Shown: one piece after another, positions 23,931 to 32,279 of the stretch
How positions within the stretch are numbered: the stretch's first letter is position 1
Layout of the letters: each line of letters starts with the position of its first letter
Source: JAXFQS01 sp051892815
Lineage (GTDB): Bacteria > Verrucomicrobiota > Kiritimatiellia > RFP12 > DVOR01
Direction of reading: 5' to 3'
DNA: 37,017 bases
Assembly (NCBI GenBank): GCA_051892815.1
Contig: JBJFGP010000211.1
Location: forward strand, 1-37,017
Made by a program: the position numbers and the translations under genes
The notes under the pieces: model-generated
What the model was told of the DNA's origin: nothing
Database searches by the model: none
Seen by the model: the letters and a program-made list of their open reading frames with translations, nothing else

Positions 23931-24443
23931 CTACCTCTTTCCTTTTGGGCGGGGCGACCGCGGCACCATGCCGGGCTCCTCGCCGAAATCATCTTGCCCC
24001 CCATCACCCGTCCGAGATTTGCCCGCGCAAGCCGCGCACAGCCCCGTCACCCGCAGTTCGACATGCCGACGGGACGCCGGCATTCCCTTGGGCAACGCAA
24101 ACCCCTCCGGCAAAGGATAATCGACCACCAGGCCGCACCCCTCGCAGATGAAATGAGCGTGCGGCTCCGTGTGCGTATCGTACCGGGCCGCCGACAGCGA
24201 ATCCATCCGTCGCAGCACCCCCAACTCGGAAAACTCGTTCAAGATACGGTAGACCGACTCCCTTGTCACCGAAGGCGCGCGCCGCTTGGCACGCTCCCAA
24301 ACCTCGTCGACAGAAGGATGCGACCGCAGCCGCCGGAGTACCTCGAAAACCGCAATCCGCTGAACCGTGCACTTCAACCCCCGTGCATGGCAAAAGCCGC
24401 GGAATGCCTCCGCATCCATCTCGAAAATACGATTCAACACCAT
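23931..24443 (-). CDS. Fur-family metal- or peroxide-responsive repressor
   Basis: A 170-residue Fur-superfamily protein from the ATG at 24443. It has an N-terminal winged helix with the recognition segment SVTRESVYRILNEFSELGVL, then the metal region with HTEPHAHFICEGCG and a second Cys pair CAAC, the structural zinc site shared by Fur, PerR and Zur. A 30-residue charged tail (GDGGQDDFGEEPG..) is extra. This start is preferred to a longer frame from 24533 because the promoter lies inside the longer frame and GGAT sits 7 nt before it. It heads an operon with the PTPS-like gene and is divergent from ruvB. The sensed metal cannot be named; an inverted repeat over its own promoter suggests autoregulation. 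Confidence 0.88.
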   Translation of the reverse strand: MVLNRIFEMDAEAFRGFCHARGLKCTVQRIAVFEVLRRLRSHPSVDEVWERAKRRAPSVTRESVYRILNEFSELGVLRRMDSLSAARYDTHTEPHAHFICEGCGLVVDYPLPEGFALPKGMPASRRHVELRVTGLCAACAGKSRTGDGGQDDFGEEPGMVPRSPRPKGKR

Positions 24444-24463
24444 TCCAATTATCCGTAGAACGC

Positions 24464-24497
24464 AAATAAAGGTAGCATTTATTTCGAAAGGTGTCAA
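24464..24497 (-). promoter_or_regulatory. Promoter of the Fur operon with AT-rich inverted repeat (candidate Fur-type operator)
   Basis: On the minus strand, TTGACA (24497-24492, perfect) and TACCTT (24474-24469) are 17 bp apart, with TGC just before the -10. A perfect inverted repeat AAATAAA-N7-TTTATTT (24464-24484) encloses the -10. A bound repressor there would block transcription, so this is a natural site for autoregulation by the Fur protein. The 7-7-7 layout differs from the classic 7-1-7 Fur/PerR box. Confidence 0.6.
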
Positions 24498-24525
24498 CCT
24501 TATTCTTCCCTCCCCCCGAAATGGC

Positions 24526-24554
24526 TTGCGCAATCGGGGCGGACTTGTTAGAAT
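24526..24554 (+). promoter_or_regulatory. Promoter of ruvB, probably giving a leaderless message
   Basis: TAGAAT at 24549-24554 (5 of 6) is preceded after 17 bp by TTGCGC (24526-24531, weak). With the -10 ending 7 bp before the ruvB ATG, transcription should begin at or next to the start codon, and no ribosome site is visible. Confidence 0.45.
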
Positions 24555-24561
24555 TTATCCC

Positions 24562-25551
24562 ATGACCGACCGCCCAGCAGAACGCCTCAACCGCCCCGAT
24601 AAACCCCTCGACGCCGCCCTCCGACCCAAAGACTTCGCCGACTTCAAGGGGCAAAAGAAGGCTGTCGACCGCCTCCTGCTGGCCGTCGAAGCCGCCAAAT
24701 TGAGGGGCGACCCTTTGGAGCATGTCCTACTTTCCGGGCCTCCGGGGCTCGGAAAGACAACCCTTGCCTTCATCCTTGGCGAAGCTATGGGTGTGCAGGT
24801 GCGAACCACCTCGGGACCAGTCGTCGACAAACCCGCCGACCTGGCTGGACTGCTGACCTCTCTTGAGCCGGGCGACATCCTCTTCATCGACGAGATCCAC
24901 CGTCTCCAGCGGACAGTCGAAGAGTACCTCTATTCCGCCATGGAGGACTTCGCCCTCGATATTCTCATCGACCAAGGGCCCAATGCCAGAAGCGTCCGAC
25001 TCGAGATTCCCCGATTCACCCTCGTAGGCGCCACCACACGCGCCGGGCTCATATCCGCCCCGCTCCGTTCAAGATTCGGCATCTCGGCACGGCTTGACTA
25101 CTACCAGAGAGCCGACCTCGCCTCAATCGTCACGAGATCTGCCCAAACACTCGCTACGCCCATTCGCCCGGATGGAGCCGCCGAAATCGCAGCACGGGCC
25201 CGCGGCACACCACGCATTGCAAACAACCTCCTGCGCCGCGTCCGGGACTACGCCCAGGTCAGAGCCGACGGCACCGTCACCGCATCCGTTGCCAAAGACG
25301 CGCTCACCATGCTCGAAATAGACCCCCATGGACTCGATGCTCTCGATATCCGCATCCTGGAGACCATCGTTATCAAGTTCGATGGCGGCCCCGTCGGACT
25401 TTCCACCATAGCCGTCACCGTCGGAGAAGAGCCCGACACGATAGAAGAAGTCTGCGAACCCTTCCTGATTCAGGAAGGCTATAGCGCCCGCACCCCCAAA
25501 GGACGAGTTGCCACCCCTCTTGCCCGGGAACGCCTCGGAATCAAACCATGA
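24562..25551 (+). CDS. ruvB: Holliday junction branch migration helicase RuvB
   Basis: A 329-residue AAA+ ATPase that drives branch migration with RuvA. Visible are LRPKDFADFKGQ, Walker A SGPPGLGKTT (58-67), Walker B ILFIDEIHRL, sensor 1 LVGATTRAG, the Arg-finger region PLRSRFG, and the C-terminal winged helix with DALDIRILETI and EGYSARTPKGRVATPLA. The start is the ATG at 24562 (MTDRPAERL). A longer frame upstream overlaps the divergent fur gene and promoters and is rejected. ruvA and ruvC are not adjacent. nadE overlaps its stop by 4 bp (ATGA). Confidence 0.97.
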   Translation: MTDRPAERLNRPDKPLDAALRPKDFADFKGQKKAVDRLLLAVEAAKLRGDPLEHVLLSGPPGLGKTTLAFILGEAMGVQVRTTSGPVVDKPADLAGLLTSLEPGDILFIDEIHRLQRTVEEYLYSAMEDFALDILIDQGPNARSVRLEIPRFTLVGATTRAGLISAPLRSRFGISARLDYYQRADLASIVTRSAQTLATPIRPDGAAEIAARARGTPRIANNLLRRVRDYAQVRADGTVTASVAKDALTMLEIDPHGLDALDIRILETIVIKFDGGPVGLSTIAVTVGEEPDTIEEVCEPFLIQEGYSARTPKGRVATPLARERLGIKP

Positions 25552-27104
25552 TCGTCGCAGCAGCCTGCCCCGCCATACGCCCCCTCGCCGTACGCGAGAA
25601 CCTGAGAAATTGCCTCCAACTCGCCCGAGATGCACGCCGGAAGAAAGCCCGGATTGTCCTCTTTCCGCCCGAATGTCTCGCTGGTGTCACAGCGGGCGAC
25701 CTAGCGAATAACCCAACTATCCGTCAGGCCATTGCCAAGGCAGAATCCGACTTCCACAAAGCCACGGAAGGCGACGGCATTCTCTACTTGTTCAACCTCC
25801 CGCGCAACGCTTCCATCGAATCGCCAAGTGGCCGCCTTGCGCTCATCTCCGGTGACGAGACAGAATCCTGTGAGGCGGCACTTCTGCTCAATCCATCTGC
25901 CAATCCCGAACGCGTCGACACGCGCGCCAAACGCCTCCTTCGCATCCGACAACGGAGCGGGGTGACGGTTTATGTTTCGCCCAGTTCCGGGGAGTCCACC
26001 TCGCGCCAGGTTTACTCGGGAGCCACGCTCATTGCCAAGGACGGCGTTATTCTGGCGGAGGGCCCCCGCTGGAGTTATGCCAATGTTCTGATTGCCGCCG
26101 ATACGGATACGCCTGTAGCGCGACCTCCCTTTCATTTTCCCCTTGGCGTCATTACCGATCCGACCTCGCCCTTCATTCCCTTCGAGCCTGCCATTCGCGA
26201 TGAACGCATGGCCGAAATCTTTGCAATCCAAACCACTGGTCTAGCCACGCGCCTCCGCAACAGTGGCATTGATTCGGCCGTGATTGGACTATCCGGCGGG
26301 CTCGATTCGACATTAGCCTTGCTGGTTGCCCATGCTGCCTTCTGCAAACTCGGCTTGCCATTGGCGAACCTCCACTGTGTCACGCTGCCAGGGTTCGGCA
26401 CGACTGGTCGTACCCGGGGAAATGCCACGCAACTGGCCGAATTGCTGGAGCTCCACTGCCGGGTCATCTCCATAGCCGCCGCCTGCAATCGCCACTTCAA
26501 AGACATCGGCCACGACCCCGAGAAACGCGACCTTGTCTACGAGAATGCCCAGGCCAGGGAGCGGACCCAAATCCTCATGGACCTAGCCAACCAGGTCGGC
26601 GGCATCGTGGTGGGAACGGGGGACCTCTCCGAACTGGCGCTGGGGTGGTGCACATTCGGCGGCGATCAGATTAGCCACTATGCGGTCAATGCAGATCTTC
26701 CCAAGACGCTTGTCCGCCAGGTGGTCGCCTGGATTGCGGAGAACAATCCGGACCTTGAGCCGACGCTCACCGATATTCTCGGGACGCCGATTTCCCCCGA
26801 ACTGTTGCCGGGGCAGGAGACCGAGTCTCTGGTCGGTCCCTACGAGTTGCACGACTACTTTCTCTACCATTTCGTCGGGAATCGACTTGCCCCCGCCGAG
26901 ATTTTCGCCAAGGCGCGGAAGGACTTCCCCGACTACAAGGCCGCGGAAATCAAGCGCTATCTCAACCTCTTCACGCGCCGCTTCGTCACCCAACACTTCA
27001 AACGCTCGTGCACGCCGGACTACCCCATCATCGGGAGCGTCAACCTCGATTCCTCGACCTTCTCCCTGCCCGGCGATGCGGACTGGCGCCTGTTCCAAAT
27101 CTGA
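25548..27104 (+). CDS. nadE: NAD(+) synthetase with a shortened, apparently inactive glutaminase domain
   Basis: A 518-residue protein. The C-terminal half (from about residue 220) is a complete NAD synthetase: the PP-loop IGLSGGLDSTLALLVA (246-261), TLPGFGTTGRTRGNA, GTGDLSELALGWCTFGGDQISHY and IIGSVNLDSSTFSLPGDADWR. It amidates nicotinic acid adenine dinucleotide with ATP. The N-terminal 215 residues are a nitrilase-type glutaminase remnant. Glu42 (FPPECLAG) is present, but the segment that should hold the catalytic Lys is missing. Where family members read ICEDLW there is ISGDET (100-105), so the Cys nucleophile is lost. It therefore probably uses free ammonia. The gene is coupled to ruvB by ATGA. 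Confidence 0.9.
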   Translation: MIVAAACPAIRPLAVRENLRNCLQLARDARRKKARIVLFPPECLAGVTAGDLANNPTIRQAIAKAESDFHKATEGDGILYLFNLPRNASIESPSGRLALISGDETESCEAALLLNPSANPERVDTRAKRLLRIRQRSGVTVYVSPSSGESTSRQVYSGATLIAKDGVILAEGPRWSYANVLIAADTDTPVARPPFHFPLGVITDPTSPFIPFEPAIRDERMAEIFAIQTTGLATRLRNSGIDSAVIGLSGGLDSTLALLVAHAAFCKLGLPLANLHCVTLPGFGTTGRTRGNATQLAELLELHCRVISIAAACNRHFKDIGHDPEKRDLVYENAQARERTQILMDLANQVGGIVVGTGDLSELALGWCTFGGDQISHYAVNADLPKTLVRQVVAWIAENNPDLEPTLTDILGTPISPELLPGQETESLVGPYELHDYFLYHFVGNRLAPAEIFAKARKDFPDYKAAEIKRYLNLFTRRFVTQHFKRSCTPDYPIIGSVNLDSSTFSLPGDADWRLFQI

Positions 27105-27156
27105 TTATCCCTCAAGCGGATTCTGTGTCAAGGATGGGCATCTGCTCCGTTTTAGA

Positions 27157-27184
27157 TTGATTTCCACCTTATTTTGTCTATAAT
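27157..27184 (+). promoter_or_regulatory. Promoter of the aconitase operon
   Basis: A perfect TATAAT (27179-27184) is preceded after 16 bp by TTGATT (27157-27162). The predicted transcript start near 27191 leaves a 30-nt leader to the ATG at 27222. This is the only clear promoter before a run of nine closely packed genes. Confidence 0.7.
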
Positions 27185-27221
27185 AAGCCCGTTTCGTACT
27201 GCAACACAAGGTCTAGGCCCC

Positions 27222-29162
27222 ATGGCTCAAAACATCGTTGAGAAGATTCTCTCTGCCCACCTCGTCTCTGGTACTCCGACACCCGGCCAAGAGGTGGCTA
27301 TCCGCATCGACCAAACATTGACGCAAGACGCGACGGGCACTATGGCCTATCTGCAGTTCGAGAGTATGGGGCTTGAGCGCGCCAAAGCCGAACTCTCGGT
27401 CAGTTATGTCGACCACAATACGGTCCAGATTGGGTTCGAGAACGCCGACGACCACGACTATCTTGCCTCCGTCGCGAAGCGCTACGGCATTATCTATTCG
27501 AAAACCGGGAACGGCATCTGCCATCAACTTCACCTGGAGCGATTTGGTGTTCCTGGCAAGACCCTGATCGGTAGCGATTCACACACGCCGACGGGCGGCG
27601 GAATCGGTATGATTGCCATTGGCGCAGGCGGCATCGACGTAGCCGTCGCGATGGGCGGCGGGGCGTTTCACATCAACTGGCCGCAAGTCGTCCGTATCAA
27701 CCTTGAAGGCAAACTCAATCCCGGCGTCTCTGCCAAGGATGTCATTCTAAAGGTGCTCGAGCGCTACGGCACCAAGGGCAATGTCGGCAAGATCTTCGAG
27801 TACGGCGGTCCCGGCGTCGAGACCCTCGATGTTCCCTCCCGCGCCACGATTACCAATATGGGCGCCGAACTGGGCGTAACCTCCTCCGTCTTTCCATCCG
27901 ACCAGACCACACGCGCATTCCTCAGGGCCCAAGGCCGCGAAGAGGCCTGGACAGAGATTCGTGCAGACGAAGGGGCCTTGTACGTTGAAACCTACACCAT
28001 CGATCTCAATACACTAAAGCCCCTCGCTGCTTGCCCACATTCTCCCGGCAACATTGCTACGATTGAGTCACTCTCCGGGAAGAAGGTCAACCAGGTGCTC
28101 ATCGGCTCTTGCACCAACTCCTCCTACCGCGATATCAAAACCGTCGCCCTGATGCTCAAAGGCAAGACCGTTGCCCCCGATGTCGAAGTCGGCATCGCCT
28201 GCGGCTCCCGTCAAGTCGTCAAAATGCTCAGCGACGAAGGACTCCTCGGGGACCTCATCGCCGCCGGATGCCGCCTGCTCGAAAACGCCTGCGGCTTCTG
28301 CATCGGCGCACACATGTCCCCCGGCACTAACGCCGTCAGCCTCCGTACCAGCAACCGGAACTTCGAGGCACGAAGCGGCACCAAGAGCGCCCAGGTCTAC
28401 CTGGTCTCCCCTGAATCCGCCGCAGCAGCCGCCCTCACCGGTGTCTTCACCGACCCCCGCACAATGCCCGTGCCCCCCGTCGCTCAGCCAGAACGATTCG
28501 CCCTCGACGACTCGATGTTCCTCTACCGAGACACTGCCGGCAAAGGCGTTCCCGGAACCGAAATCGTCCGCGGCCCCAATATCGGACAAGTGCCCAAAGG
28601 CACGCCCCTCCCCGCCCGGATTGATGGCGTAGCCACCATCAAAGTCGGAGACAAGATTACAACCGACCACATTATGCCCGCCGGGGCCCGCCTCAAGTAC
28701 CGCTCCAACATTCCCCAGTACGCCAAGTTCGTCTTCGAGAATACCGCCCCCGCATTCTATTCCAACGCCACCGCCAACCGCGACACCGGCAAAGCCAACA
28801 TCATCGTCGCAGGTGAAAGCTACGGCCAAGGTTCCAGCCGCGAACACGCTGCCATGTGCCCCATGTACCTCGGCGTCAAGGTCGTTCTCGCCAAGAGCAT
28901 CGAACGCATCCACTTCGCCAACCTGGTCAACTTCGGCATCCTCCCACTCGTATTCGCCAATCCCGACGACTACGAGACCATCACCCAGGGAGACCAACTC
29001 TCCATCGCCGAACTCGACAAAGCTCTCGCTCCAGATGGCAACGGCCTCGTCACCGTCACCGACCAGACAACCGGGCGCACCTTCACCGCACAGGCAAACC
29101 TCTCCGCACGCCAGCGCAACATCATTTCCAAAGGCGGCCTCCTGGCCTCCGTGGCCAACTAA
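27222..29162 (+). CDS. Aconitate hydratase, Aquifex type
   Basis: A 646-residue single-chain aconitase of the short (LeuC+LeuD-like) class, well under the ~850-900 residues of AcnA and AcnB. It interconverts citrate and isocitrate in the TCA cycle. The [4Fe-4S] ligands are Cys297 (IGSCTNSS), Cys357 and Cys360 (ACGFCIGAH). Other features are GSDSHTPTGGGIGM, the swivel-domain TTDHIMPAG and GESYGQGSSREHAA with the catalytic Ser region. The start at 27222 (MAQNIVEKIL) is chosen over an in-frame codon at 27174, which lies in the promoter. Homoaconitase or isopropylmalate isomerase are related, but the fused form and motifs favour aconitase. The zinc-finger gene follows after 13 bp. Confidence 0.93.
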   Translation: MAQNIVEKILSAHLVSGTPTPGQEVAIRIDQTLTQDATGTMAYLQFESMGLERAKAELSVSYVDHNTVQIGFENADDHDYLASVAKRYGIIYSKTGNGICHQLHLERFGVPGKTLIGSDSHTPTGGGIGMIAIGAGGIDVAVAMGGGAFHINWPQVVRINLEGKLNPGVSAKDVILKVLERYGTKGNVGKIFEYGGPGVETLDVPSRATITNMGAELGVTSSVFPSDQTTRAFLRAQGREEAWTEIRADEGALYVETYTIDLNTLKPLAACPHSPGNIATIESLSGKKVNQVLIGSCTNSSYRDIKTVALMLKGKTVAPDVEVGIACGSRQVVKMLSDEGLLGDLIAAGCRLLENACGFCIGAHMSPGTNAVSLRTSNRNFEARSGTKSAQVYLVSPESAAAAALTGVFTDPRTMPVPPVAQPERFALDDSMFLYRDTAGKGVPGTEIVRGPNIGQVPKGTPLPARIDGVATIKVGDKITTDHIMPAGARLKYRSNIPQYAKFVFENTAPAFYSNATANRDTGKANIIVAGESYGQGSSREHAAMCPMYLGVKVVLAKSIERIHFANLVNFGILPLVFANPDDYETITQGDQLSIAELDKALAPDGNGLVTVTDQTTGRTFTAQANLSARQRNIISKGGLLASVAN

Positions 29163-29175
29163 CGGAACCGAACCA

Positions 29176-31236
29176 ATGAGCGATACCGTCCCAACCCCAG
29201 AAGAGAACCAGCCCAACGGCACCCCTCTCCCGGCAGAGCCGAAAGCCTCTCAACCGGCCGATTTGCTCAACTTCGACTTCGCCCCGGAATGGGCTAAAGG
29301 CGATAGCGGCGTTAAAGTCGTCCAGTCCGGTGGATACCGCAGCCGAGCCGCATTCCAAAGCGACGATACGAGCGACGACAACGGGCAATCTCGCTACAAG
29401 AGAGACCGCCGACAGGACGCCTTCAAACGCGACCGTCCGCGGCGCGACTTCCGCCAAGAGGATCGCCTGGACAGGTCGCCGCGAGACCGTTCCGAACCCC
29501 GTTTTGAACGGCGTGAGGGCTCATCCAACTTCCGGCGTCCCGGGAACAATCGGCCTCCGCTCAAGCCCCTGAATCTTGAGGTTCGACTCCTTCCCGAGCC
29601 GAAAGCACTCGGCAATATTATGCGCCGAATTCAAGCTTCCGGCCACGCCTATTCCCTGCGCGATTTGGTCCATCTGTTTATGGACAATCCAGCCTCCTGT
29701 CTCCTGCGCCTAAGCCCGAAAGATAACCAGTCCCGCCAGTCGGATTTGGAAGGGCGCCATCACGATGGGGCCGCGGAATCCAACGGAAGCGAACGAGACC
29801 AGCCGAAACCGACCAACGCGGTGGCGGAGGAAGCGACTATTGAGAAGACGAACCTCTTCCAGTGCAAGATTTGCGGGATGCCTGCCCTATCCGAAGAGGA
29901 GTTGGTTGCGCACATCCTGAAGGAACACTTTGATTCCTTCTACTCGCCTGAGACCATCCAGAACGAGCCACCCTCGGGCACCTTCACGAGTGTAGCAAAG
30001 TGCGACCTGAACGATGAGTGGGTAGGCCCGCCCAACCACCACAGTTTTAGAACCAGGATGCGTGAACTGCTCCAGCAGTACCCGAAACTGGACGAATTCA
30101 CTCTCCGCAAACACATTCAGATTCTCCGCGACAGCGAGTCTATTGAGGCTTGGAGGGTGGCGGCGAGCACTAGGACGGTGTACCGTCGCAAGCAGGAGCA
30201 GAAGCCCCAAGAATCTCAAGCGGTCGAAGGCGCAGAAGCCTCGCAGATTGAGGCACCTGCCACCGAATCGCCTGCCTTGGAACGGGAAGCGGCGGAACTC
30301 GAATTCCGCCGCCTGGACTTGCCTAGTCTGATTCTCTATCCCAAGACCTTGACCTGCCCCGTGCAGGTCGCCAGCAGAACCCCTTCGTACCAACTCCGGA
30401 GCCTGGTCCAACGCACGCTTTCTGCTGAGCGGCAGGCACCTCGTTCGCTCTTCAATGCCTTGCGGGGCGCCTTCCGGCACCGCAAATTCCACCTGTTTCG
30501 GGCGAATGATCCGCAAGGTCAGTGGTTCACCATTGCCCGCGCGCCGGTGGCACTGGATGCCACCAATGCCGTGCAGGAGGTGAAGGATGCCCTGGCTTAT
30601 GTAGCCACCCATCCTTGCTGCTCTCGCCACGAACTGATGCGAGCCTTGGTCCCCGTTCCAGACGAAGCCCGCATCAAACTGGTAGCTAATCAGGTGGCTT
30701 TTCTGCTGAGCAAGGGGCACATCCTCGAATACTACAATGGGCTGCTGGCGATTCCCTCTGAAACACCGCCTTTTAAGCTTACGGAACAGGAAAGGGCCGA
30801 GCGCCATGCGGCCAATCCGCACGCCAGAGTTCGGGCGACCCCTGTTGCCAACAAGATGGCCAAGACGCCTGAGCAGGCCTCGGCATCTGCAGAATCCACG
30901 GCTGAGGGTTCTACGACAAAAGCCGTTTCAGAGAAGCCGTCCAGCACATCCGATTCGACGAAATCTTCAGTCCCCAAACCTGTTTGCGAGCCGCCTGAAA
31001 CCAGGGAACCTGTCGCGCCTTCGCAAACAAACGAGCCCCTGGTTGTCCCAGCACCAACGGAGGGTTCGAATACCAACGAAGCCCCCACGACTGCGCCTAG
31101 CACCGACGCTACGGAAACAAGGGAAGCCACTGGAGGCACGCCTGAAGCGGGCTCCCCTGAGGCGAACGACGCCTCCTCAGATGTTGCCGAGACGGTCGCC
31201 GATTCTGAAGTCCCTCCCGCCACGGAAACTCCATGA
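29176..31236 (+). CDS. Large C2H2 zinc-finger protein with disordered ends, function unknown
   Basis: A 686-residue protein I do not recognise by function. Residues 50-125 are Arg/Asp-rich and probably disordered, as in RNA-binding tails. Residues 130-180 form a compact segment (PKALGNIMRRIQASGHAYSL). A classical C2H2 finger has Cys230, Cys233, His246 and His251. Residues about 290-340 and 420-540 look folded and helical, with a winged-helix-like stretch (YVATHPCCSRHELMRALVPV..). The last 145 residues are low-complexity Pro/Ser/Thr/Glu/Ala. The start at 29176 is 13 bp after aconitase, and it overlaps lpxD by ATGA. Binding of nucleic acid is inferred from the finger and basic region only. I recall similar proteins in Verrucomicrobia but cannot confirm it here. 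Confidence 0.85.
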   Translation: MSDTVPTPEENQPNGTPLPAEPKASQPADLLNFDFAPEWAKGDSGVKVVQSGGYRSRAAFQSDDTSDDNGQSRYKRDRRQDAFKRDRPRRDFRQEDRLDRSPRDRSEPRFERREGSSNFRRPGNNRPPLKPLNLEVRLLPEPKALGNIMRRIQASGHAYSLRDLVHLFMDNPASCLLRLSPKDNQSRQSDLEGRHHDGAAESNGSERDQPKPTNAVAEEATIEKTNLFQCKICGMPALSEEELVAHILKEHFDSFYSPETIQNEPPSGTFTSVAKCDLNDEWVGPPNHHSFRTRMRELLQQYPKLDEFTLRKHIQILRDSESIEAWRVAASTRTVYRRKQEQKPQESQAVEGAEASQIEAPATESPALEREAAELEFRRLDLPSLILYPKTLTCPVQVASRTPSYQLRSLVQRTLSAERQAPRSLFNALRGAFRHRKFHLFRANDPQGQWFTIARAPVALDATNAVQEVKDALAYVATHPCCSRHELMRALVPVPDEARIKLVANQVAFLLSKGHILEYYNGLLAIPSETPPFKLTEQERAERHAANPHARVRATPVANKMAKTPEQASASAESTAEGSTTKAVSEKPSSTSDSTKSSVPKPVCEPPETREPVAPSQTNEPLVVPAPTEGSNTNEAPTTAPSTDATETREATGGTPEAGSPEANDASSDVAETVADSEVPPATETP

Positions 31237-32276
31237 CCATACAGGAGATTGCCGAGCGAGTCGGCGGAACGGTTGTAGGTGCGACCGACATTGAAATCCA
31301 CGCTGTCGCCAGTCTATTGGAAGCGCATCCTGGGGACTTGAGTTTCCTTGCCAATTCGAAATATGCCCACCAAGCGGCGGAGACGAAGGCTAGTTGCGTG
31401 CTCCTGGCAAATGACTGGGAGGGCGTCTGCGCGGCACCTTCCCAGATTCGCGTCGAGAACCCGGACAAGGCCTTCGCGCAAGTGGCTCCGCTCTTCGCGC
31501 CGCCGCCCATTATCCGCACGCCTGGGATTCACCCTACCGCAGTCATTGGCGAGCGTGTCTCTCTGGGGGCGAATGTTTACATCGGCCCATATGCGGTCAT
31601 TGAAGACGACTGTGTGATTGGCGACGAGGCGGTAATCGAGGCGCAAACCTGTCTCTGCCGCGGAGTGAAACTCGGGAAGGGCGTGCATCTCTATCCGCAG
31701 GTGGTGGTTCGCGAATACTGCGAGATTGGCGACCGCACGATTCTGCATGCGGGGGTCAAGATTGGCACGGACGGCTTCGGGTACACGGTGGAGTTCGCCA
31801 ACGGCGTTCCTGTCGTGAACAAGATTCCGCAACTGGGCATCGTCCAGATTGGTTGCGATGTCGAGATTGGTTCCAACACCTGCATCGACAGGGCGCGCTT
31901 CGGGCGGACGAAAATCGGCAACTGCGTGAAGATCGACAACCTCGTTCAAATCGGCCACAATGTGCAGGTTGGCGACCTCTCCGGCATCATTTCCCAGGCC
32001 GGCATCGCCGGTTCGACGCGTATCGGCAGCGGGGTTATGATTTGGTCTCAGGCTGGCGTCTCCGGACACCTGCACATTGCCGATCGCGCCCAAGTCGGGC
32101 CCCAATGCGGCGTCACCAAGGATGTTCCAGCGGGCGAATATGTCATCGGCTCGCCGAATATGACCAAACGCGAGTTTGCGGAGAATGTTCTGATGCCCCC
32201 GAAACAGATTGCCAAACTCAAAAAGCAGGTGGCGCAACTGGCCGAGCGGATTCGCGAACTGGAAGAGAGGAAGTGA
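31233..32276 (+). CDS. lpxD: UDP-3-O-acylglucosamine N-acyltransferase
   Basis: Adds the N-linked hydroxyacyl chain in lipid A synthesis, in the cytoplasm, using acyl-ACP. The 347-residue protein has the N-terminal uridine-binding domain (EIHAVASLLEAHPGDLSFLAN). A long left-handed beta-helix of hexapeptide repeats follows, about residues 105-310, with catalytic His242 in QIGHNVQVG, then QAGIAGSTRIG and the C-terminal helix. Its presence shows a Gram-negative cell with LPS. Usual neighbours (fabZ, lpxA, bamA) are absent; here it is coupled by ATGA to the zinc-finger gene and followed 3 bp later by hisB. Confidence 0.97.
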   Translation: MTIQEIAERVGGTVVGATDIEIHAVASLLEAHPGDLSFLANSKYAHQAAETKASCVLLANDWEGVCAAPSQIRVENPDKAFAQVAPLFAPPPIIRTPGIHPTAVIGERVSLGANVYIGPYAVIEDDCVIGDEAVIEAQTCLCRGVKLGKGVHLYPQVVVREYCEIGDRTILHAGVKIGTDGFGYTVEFANGVPVVNKIPQLGIVQIGCDVEIGSNTCIDRARFGRTKIGNCVKIDNLVQIGHNVQVGDLSGIISQAGIAGSTRIGSGVMIWSQAGVSGHLHIADRAQVGPQCGVTKDVPAGEYVIGSPNMTKREFAENVLMPPKQIAKLKKQVAQLAERIRELEERK

Positions 32277-32279
32277 TTC

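Noticed and set aside
24367..24561. 65-residue N-terminal extension of RuvB
   Set aside because: It would overlap the divergent fur gene and both promoters. The family's N-terminus corresponds to the ATG at 24562.
27174..27221. Upstream in-frame start for aconitase
   Set aside because: It falls within the promoter (the perfect TATAAT is at 27179-27184), and the added residues are not family-like.
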